DNA from: Halictus rubicundus
Lineage: Eukaryota > Arthropoda > Insecta > Hymenoptera > Halictidae
NCBI RefSeq assembly: GCF_050948215.1
Contig: NW_027488900.1
Span: forward strand, 1-64,000
Direction of reading: 5' to 3'
Length of the DNA: 64,000 bases
Shown in pieces: positions 58,301 through 64,000 of the stretch. The notes under the pieces are model-generated. The model ran no database searches. It saw only the letters and a list, made by a program, of their open reading frames with translations, and was not told the origin of the DNA. The stretch's first letter is position 1. Each line of letters starts with the position of its first letter. Both the position numbers and the translations under genes were made by a program.

Positions 58301-58946
58301 ATAGAGGATTGTATAGGATAGAGGATAGGATAGGATAGGATAGGATAGAGGATAGGATAGGATAGAGGATAGGATAGGATAGAGGATAGGATAGGATAGT
58401 GGATATGATAGGATAGAGGATAGGATAGGATAGAGGATAGGATAGGATAGAGGATAGGATAGGATAGAGGAGAGGATAGGATAGAGGATGGGATAGGATA
58501 GAGGATATTATAGGGTAGAGGATAGGATAGGATAGAGGATACGATATGATTGAGGATAGGAAAGAGGATAGGATATAATACAGTATAGGATAGGATTGAG
58601 TATAGGATGGGATAGAGGATAGGATAGGGCATTGGATAGGATAGAGGAAAGGATAGGATAGAGGATAGGATATAATACAGTATAGGATAGGATTGAGTAT
58701 AGGATGGGATAGAGGATAGGATAGTACATTGGATAGGATAGAGGATAGGATAGGATAGAGGATAGGATAGGATAGAGGATAGGATAGGATAGAGGATAGG
58801 ACAGGATAGAGTATAGGATAGGATAGAGGATAGGATAGGATAGAGGATAGGATATGATAGAGGATAGGATAGGATAGAGAATAGGATAGTATAGAGGATA
58901 GTATAGGATAGAGGATAGGATATAATAGAGGATAGGATAGGATAGA
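46336..58946. repeat. Long-range duplicate of 1-12,816
   Basis: Landmark pairs in the same order give these displacements: 51/46,386 (46,335); 823/47,107 (46,284); 1,421/47,421 and 1,732/47,732 (46,000); 4,566/49,677 and 5,304/50,415 (45,111); 5,999/51,127, 6,202/51,330 and 6,698/51,826 (45,128); 8,233/54,233 and 8,391/54,391 (46,000); 8,712/54,729 (46,017); 9,171/56,106 (46,935); 10,448/57,366 (46,918); 11,871/58,017 (46,146). Many shifts are whole monomers; the larger ones mark bigger gains or losses. The two copies flank the 33-kb central region. This could be a real segmental duplication, a large super-period, or two haplotypes placed in series by the assembler. Confidence 0.82.
51929..54880. 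repeat. Extra tandem copy displaced by 1,552 bp
   Basis: A block running from GACAGGATAGAGTATAGG to GGTTACGATAGAGG and the GAGGAGAGG cluster occurs at 51,929-52,810 and 53,481 onward, displaced by 1,552 bp (checked at 51,929/53,481 and 52,681/54,233). The left block has it only once, at 7,498-8,870. The right copy therefore gained one unit, or the left lost one, after the long-range duplication. Confidence 0.78.
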
Positions 58947-59550
58947 GAATAGGATAGTATAGAGGATAGTATAGGATAGAGGATAGGACAGGATAGAGGA
59001 TAGGATAGGATAGAGGATAGGATAGGATAGAGGATAGGATACGATAGAGGATACGATAGGATAGGATAGAGGATAGGATAGGATAGAGGATAGGATAGGA
59101 TAGAGGATAGGATAGGATAGAGGATAGGATAGGATAGAGGATAGGATAGGATAGAGGATAGGATAGGATAGAGGATAGGATAGGATAGAGGATACGATAT
59201 GATAGAGGATAGGAAAGAGGATAGAATATAATACAGTATAGGATAGGATTAAGTATAGGATGGGATAGAGGATAGGATAGGGTATTGGATAGGATAGAGG
59301 ATAGAATAGGATAGAGGGTAGGATAGGATAGAGGATAGGATAGGATAGGATACAGGATAGGATAGGATAGAGGATAGGACAGGATAGAGGATAGGATAGG
59401 GTAGAGGATAGGATAGGATAGAGTATAGGATAGGATAGAGGATAGGATAGGGTAGAGGATAGGATAGGATAGAGGATACGATAGGATAGAGGAGAGGATA
59501 AGATAGAGGATAGGATAGGACAGAGGATAGGATAGGATAGGATAGAGGAT

Positions 59551-61340
59551 AGGATACGATAGAGGATAGGAAAGGATAGAGGAGAGGATAGGATAGAGGA
59601 GAGGATAGGATAGAGGATAGGATAGGATAGAGGATAGGTTAGGATAGAGGATAGGATAGGATAGAGGATAGGAGAGGTTAGAGGATAGGATAGGATAGAG
59701 GATAGGATAGGATAGCATAGAAGATAGGATAGGATAGAGGATACGATAGGATAGGATAGAGAATAGGATAGGATAGAGGATAGGACAGGATAGAGGATAG
59801 GATAGGATAGAGGATAGGATAGGGGATTGGATAGGATAGAGGATAGGATAGGATAAAGGATAGTATAGGATAGAGGATGGGATAGTATAGAGGTTAGGAT
59901 AGGATAGAGGATAGGATAGGATAGAGGATAGGATACGATAGAGGATACGATAGGATAGGATAGAGGATAGGATAGGATAGAGGATAGGATAGGATAGAGG
60001 ATAGGAAAGGATAGAGGATACGATATGATAGAGGATAGGAAAGAGGATAGGATAGGATAGAGGATAGGATAGGATAGAGGATAGGATAGGATAGCATAGA
60101 AGATAGGATAGGATAGAGGATACGATAGGATAGGATAGAGAATAGGATAGGATAGAGGATAGGACAGGATAGAGGATAGGATAGGATAGAGGATAGATTA
60201 GGATAGGGGATAGGATAGGATAGAGGATAGGATAGGATTGATGATAGGATAGGATAGAGGATAGGATAAGATAGAGGATAGGATAGGATAGAGGATAGGA
60301 TAGGATAGGATAGAGGATAGGATACGATAGAGGATAGGAAAGGATAGAGGAGAGGATAGGATAGAGGAGAGGATAGGATAGAGGATAGGATAGGATAGAG
60401 GATAGGTTAGGATAGAGGATAGGATAGGATAGAGGATAGGAGAGGTTAGAGGATAGGATAGGATAGAGGATAGGATAGGATAGCATAGAAGATAGGATAG
60501 GATAGAGGATACGATAGGATAGGATAGAGAATAGGATAGGATAGAGGATAGGACAGGATAGAGGATAGGATAGGATAGAGGATAGGATAGGGGATTGGAT
60601 AGGATAGGGGATTGGATAGGATAGAGGATAGGATAGGATAAAGGATAGTATAGGATAGAGGATGGGATAGTATAGAGGTTAGGATAGGATAGAGGATAGG
60701 ATAGGATAGAGGATAGGATACGATAGAGGATACGATAGGATAGGATAGAGGATAGGATAGGATAGAGGATAGGATAGGATAGAGGATAGGAAAGGATAGA
60801 GGATACGATATGATAGAGGATAGGAAAGAGGATAGGATAGGATAGAGGAGAGGATAGGATAGAGGATAGGATAGGATAGCATAGAAGATAGGATAGGATA
60901 GAGGATACGATAGGATAGGATAGAGAATAGGATAGGATAGAGGATAGGACAGGATAGAGGATAGGATAGGATAGGATAGAGGATAGGATACGATAGAGGA
61001 TAGGAAAGGATAGAGGAGAGGATAGGATAGAGGAGAGGATAGGATAGAGGATAGGATAGGATAGAGGATAGGTTAGGATAGAGGATAGGATAGGATAGAG
61101 GATAGGAGAGGTTAGAGGATAGGATAGGATAGAGGATAGGATAGGATAGCATAGAAGATAGGATAGGATAGAGGATACGATAGGATAGGATAGAGAATAG
61201 GATAGGATAGAGGATAGGACAGGATAGAGGATAGGATAGGATAGAGGATAGGATAGGGGATTGGATAGGATAGAGGATAGGATAGGATAAAGGATAGTAT
61301 AGGATAGAGGATGGGATAGTATAGAGGTTAGGATAGGATA
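59551..61340. repeat. Short-unit-rich scrambled satellite cluster
   Basis: Rich in 5-bp and 12-bp units (GAGGA, GAGGATAGGATA) and in GGTTAGG, GGAGAGGTTAGAGG and GGAAAGG variants. GCATAGAAGATAGG occurs at 59,715, 60,094, 60,483, 60,880 and 61,150, at intervals of 379, 389, 397 and 270 bp. The GGAGAGGTTAGAGG landmark recurs at about 59,672, 60,440 and 61,106, and AAAGGATAGTATAGG at 59,855, 60,640 and 61,289. Unequal intervals for different landmarks show reshuffling rather than one clean tandem unit. A related AAAGGATAGTATAGG / GGTTAGG series lies near 13,558. Confidence 0.75.
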
Positions 61341-64000
61341 GAGGATAGGATAGGATAGAGGATAGGATACGATAGAGGATACGATAGGATAGGATAGAGG
61401 ATAGGATAGGATAGAGGATAGGATAGGATAGAGGATAGGATAGGATAGTGTATAGGATAGGATAGAGGATAGGATAGGGTAGAGGATAGGATAGGATAGA
61501 GGATACGATAGGATAGAGGAGAGGATAAGATAGAGGATAGGATAGGACAGAGGATAGGATAGGATAGGATAGAGGATAGGATAGGATAGAGGATAGGAAA
61601 GGATAGAGGATAGGATAGGATAGAGGATAGGATAGAGGATAGGATAGAGGATAGGATAGGATAGAGGATAGGATAGGATAGAGGATACGATAGGATAGGA
61701 TAGAGAATAGGATAGGATAGAGGATAGGACAGGATAGAGGATAGGATAGGATAGAGGATAGATTAGGATAGGGGATAGGATAGGATAGAGGATAGGATAG
61801 GATTGATGATAGGATAGGATAGAGGATAGGATAAGATAGAGGATAGGATAGGATAGAGGATAGGATAGGATAGAGGATAGGATAGGATAGAGGATAGGAT
61901 AGAGGATAGGATATAATAGAGGATAGGATAGGATAGAGGATAGGATAGGATAGAGGATAGGATAGGATAGAGGATATTATAGAGTAGAAGATAGGATAGG
62001 ATAGAGGATACGATATGTTAGAGGATAGGAAAGAGGATAGGATATGATAGAGGATAGGATAGGATAGAGGAGAGGATAGGATAGAGGATAGGATAGAGGA
62101 TAGGATAGGATAGAGGATAGGATAGGATAGAGGATAGGATAGGATAGAGGATAGGATACTATAGAGGATAGGATAGGATTGAGGACAGGATAGGATAAAG
62201 GATAGCATAGGATAGAGGATAGGATAGGATAGAGGATAGGATAGGATAGAGGATAGGATAGGATAGAGGATAGGATAGGGTAGAGGATAGGATAGGATAG
62301 AGGATAGGATAGGATAGAGGATAGGATAGGATAGAGGATAGGATAGGATAGAGGATAGGATAGGATAGAGGATAGGATAGGATAGAGGATAGGATAGGAT
62401 AGTGGATAGGATACTATAGAGGATAGGATAGGATTGAGGACAGGATAGGATAAAGGATAGCATAGGATAGAGGATAGGATAGGATAGAGGATAGGATAGG
62501 ATAGAGGATAGGATAGGATAGAGGATAGGATAGGGTAGAGGATAGGATAGGATAGAGGATAGGATAGGATAGAGGATAGGATAGGATAGAGGATAGGATA
62601 GGATAGAGGATAGGATAGGATAGAGGATAGGATAGGATAGAGGATAGGATAGAATAGAGGATAGGATAGGATAGGATAGAGGATAGGATAGGATAGAGGA
62701 TAGGATAGGATAGAGGATAGGATAGGATAGAGGATAAGATAGGATAGAGGATAGTATAGGATAGAGGATTGGATAGGATAGAGGATAGGATAGGATAGAG
62801 GATAGGATAGGATAGAGGATAGGATCGGATGGAGGATAGGATAAGATAGAGGATAGGATAGGATAGAGGATAGGATAGGATAGAGGGGAGGATAGGATAG
62901 AGGATAGGATATAATAGAGGATAGGATAGGATAGAGAATAGGATAGTATAGAGGATAGTATAGGATAGAGGATAGGATAGGATAGAGGATAGGATAGGAT
63001 AGAGGATAGGATAGGATAGAGGATAGGATACGATAGAGGATACGATAGGATAGGATAGAGGATAGGATAGGATAGAGGATAGGATAGGATAGAGGATAGG
63101 ATAGGATAGAGGATAGGATAGGATAGAGGATAGGATAGGATAGAGGATACGATATGATAGAGGATAGGAAAGAGGATAGGATATAATACAGTATAGGATA
63201 GGATTAAGTATAGGATGGGATAGAGGATAGGATAGGGTATTGGATATGATAGAGGATAGAATAGGATAGAGGATAGGATAGGATAGAGGATAGGATAGGA
63301 TACAGGATAGGATAGGATAGAGGATAGGATAGGATAGAGGATACGATAGGATAGAGGATAGGATAGGATAGAGTATAGGATAGGATAGAGGATAGGATAG
63401 GGTAGAGGATAGGATAGGATAGTGGATACGATAGGATAGAGGAGAGGATAAGATAGAGGATAGGATAGGACAGAGGATAGGATAGGATAGGATAGAGGAT
63501 AGGATAGGATAGAGGATAGGAAAGGATAGAGGATAGGATAGGATAGAGGATAGGATAGAGGATAGGATAGAGGATAGGATAGGATAGAGGATAGGATAGG
63601 ATAGAGGATAGGATAGGATAGCATAGAAGATAGGATAGGATAGAGGATACGATAGGATAGGATAGAGAATAGGATAGGATAGAGGATAGGACAGGATAGA
63701 GGATAGGATAGGATAGAGGATAGATTAGGATAGGGGATAGGATAGAATAGAGGATAGGATAGGATTGATGATAGGATAGGATAGAGGATAGGATAAGATA
63801 GAGGATAGGATAGGATAGAGGATAGGATAGGATAGAGGATAGGATAGAATAGAGGATAGGATAGGATAGGATAGAGGATAGGATAGGATAGAGGATAGGA
63901 TAGGATAGAGGATAGGATAGGATAGAGGATAAGATAGGATAGAGGATAGTATAGGATAGAGGATTGGATAGGATAGAGGATAGGATAGGATAGAGGATAG
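61341..64000. repeat. Type b satellite at right edge
   Basis: Clean type b 17-mers with a cassette at 61,970, paired ACTATAG markers near 62,158 and 62,410, and a TAAGTAT-type ATACAGTAT element near 63,184. This is the second copy of the 5,864-bp displaced duplication and runs off the window. No gene is seen. Confidence 0.88.

Larger units (their letters stand above)
46336..59550. repeat. Type b satellite, right block
   Basis: Type b cassettes lie at 47,732, 51,127, 52,890 and 56,106. Up to 58,946 the block is colinear with 1-12,816, apart from monomer gains and losses and an extra copy at 51.9-53.5 kb. GAGAGTAGG is absent. Rare shared landmarks with the left block include GATTGCGG (47,107), ATAATGG (47,460), TCGAGAGG (47,881), GGTTACG (52,681 and 54,233) and GACAATAGG (54,729). 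No gene, RNA or mobile element is seen. Confidence 0.87.
1..64000. repeat. 17-bp satellite array filling the whole window
   Basis: The whole window is tandem copies of GAGGATAGGATAGGATA (17 bp) and point variants of it, with no unique sequence anywhere. The unit parses as GA plus three GGATA pentamers, so the satellite probably grew from a pentamer. Common length variants are 12 bp (GAGGATAGGATA) and 5 bp (GAGGA). The + strand consensus lacks C entirely, is about 82% purine and about 41% G+C. The minus strand consensus has no stop codon in any frame, so long antisense open frames arise; I do not consider any of them genes. Diagnostic point variants recur in fixed order, which shows higher-order repeats on top of the monomer. 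Arrays of this type belong to eukaryotic heterochromatin. The named family and species are not recognised. Human satellite II/III is built on a different pentamer (GGAAT), so this is not that. Confidence 0.98.
55462..64000. repeat. Duplication displaced by 5,864 bp, cut by window edge
   Basis: The sequence from 55,462 to about 58,150 recurs from 61,326 to the window end. Displacement is 5,864 bp at the left (55,501/61,365; the GTGTATAGG variant at 55,584/61,448; GATTAGG at 55,897/61,761; cassette 56,106/61,970), then 5,847 (57,366/63,213) and 5,830 (58,131/63,961), i.e. two single monomers lost. To the left, homology stops where one copy reads GATGATAGG and the other GAGGTTAGG. If the series continues beyond 64,000, this is a 5.86-kb tandem period. 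Confidence 0.83.

Noticed and set aside
1..64000. CRISPR array
   Set aside because: The repeats abut directly with no unique spacers, the unit is too short, and no cas genes are present.
1..64000. Telomeric repeat
   Set aside because: The unit is GGATA-based with a 17-bp period. TTAGG-like strings appear only as scattered single variants (GATTAGG, GGTTAGG), never in tandem.
1..64000. Human-type satellite II/III (GGAAT) or alpha satellite
   Set aside because: The pentamer is GGATA rather than GGAAT. The 170-bp unit is ten 17-mers, not an alphoid monomer, and no CENP-B box is possible in this C-poor strand.
1..64000. tRNA, rRNA, small RNA genes and rho-independent terminators
   Set aside because: The near absence of C on one strand rules out stable G:C stems. 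The only inverted repeat noticed is the short ATACAGTAT palindrome.
1..64000. Transposon insertions or target-site duplications
   Set aside because: No non-satellite sequence, terminal inverted repeats or poly-A tract was seen anywhere in the window.
1..64000. A new defence, mobile or metabolic gene system
   Set aside because: There is no non-repetitive coding sequence on either strand, so nothing in the window can support such a system.

Overview
The window is one uninterrupted block of satellite DNA from end to end. I see no protein-coding gene, RNA gene, transposon, CRISPR array or single-copy spacer in it. The monomer is 17 bp, GAGGATAGGATAGGATA on the + strand: GA followed by three GGATA pentamers. 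Shortened 12-bp and 5-bp units are mixed in, each short by one or more pentamer-sized steps. The consensus has 7 G, 7 A, 3 T and no C, so the strands are extremely asymmetric. A 64-kb simple satellite with layered higher-order repeats is what one expects of eukaryotic heterochromatin (pericentromere, centromere, sex chromosome or B chromosome). It is not plausible for a bacterium, archaeon or phage. I do not recognise the satellite as a named family and cannot name the species.

The reverse complement of the consensus has no stop codon in any frame. Because 17 is not a multiple of 3, each frame reads a 17-residue repeat (YPILSSILSYPLSYPIL). This produces very long antisense open frames, up to 2,087 codons at 11,361-17,624. 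I judge all of them artefacts: they start only where a variant monomer carries CAT on the + strand and stop only where one carries CTA, TTA or TCA. They work as a barcode of variant monomers, not as genes.

Layout. 1-12,816 is 'type b' array; 1,737-4,455 within it is unusually rich in single-base indels. 12,817-34,700 is 'type a' array, marked by GAGAGTAGG monomers and by GGATAATATAGG monomers upstream of a recurrent marker cassette; its central part alternates two cassette forms, X and Y. 34,701-37,700 is mostly type b, with a 986-bp tandem duplication. 37,701-46,335 contains a nested 10-monomer (170-bp) higher-order repeat and segmental copies displaced by 1,874 and 3,393 bp. 46,336-64,000 is type b again. 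Its first 12.6 kb is a colinear copy of 1-12,816, and its end carries a duplication displaced by 5,864 bp that is cut by the window edge.

Almost every displacement I measured changes in steps of 17 bp, or of 17 plus 5 or 12. That is the expected trace of unequal exchange and slippage in monomer register. The most distinctive recurring element is a C-containing monomer pair with the odd palindrome ATACAGTAT, about 60 copies at roughly one per kilobase. It is the best candidate for a protein-binding or otherwise constrained site, though nothing in the sequence proves a function. All coordinates and offsets were read by eye; block edges are good to about one monomer unless stated otherwise.
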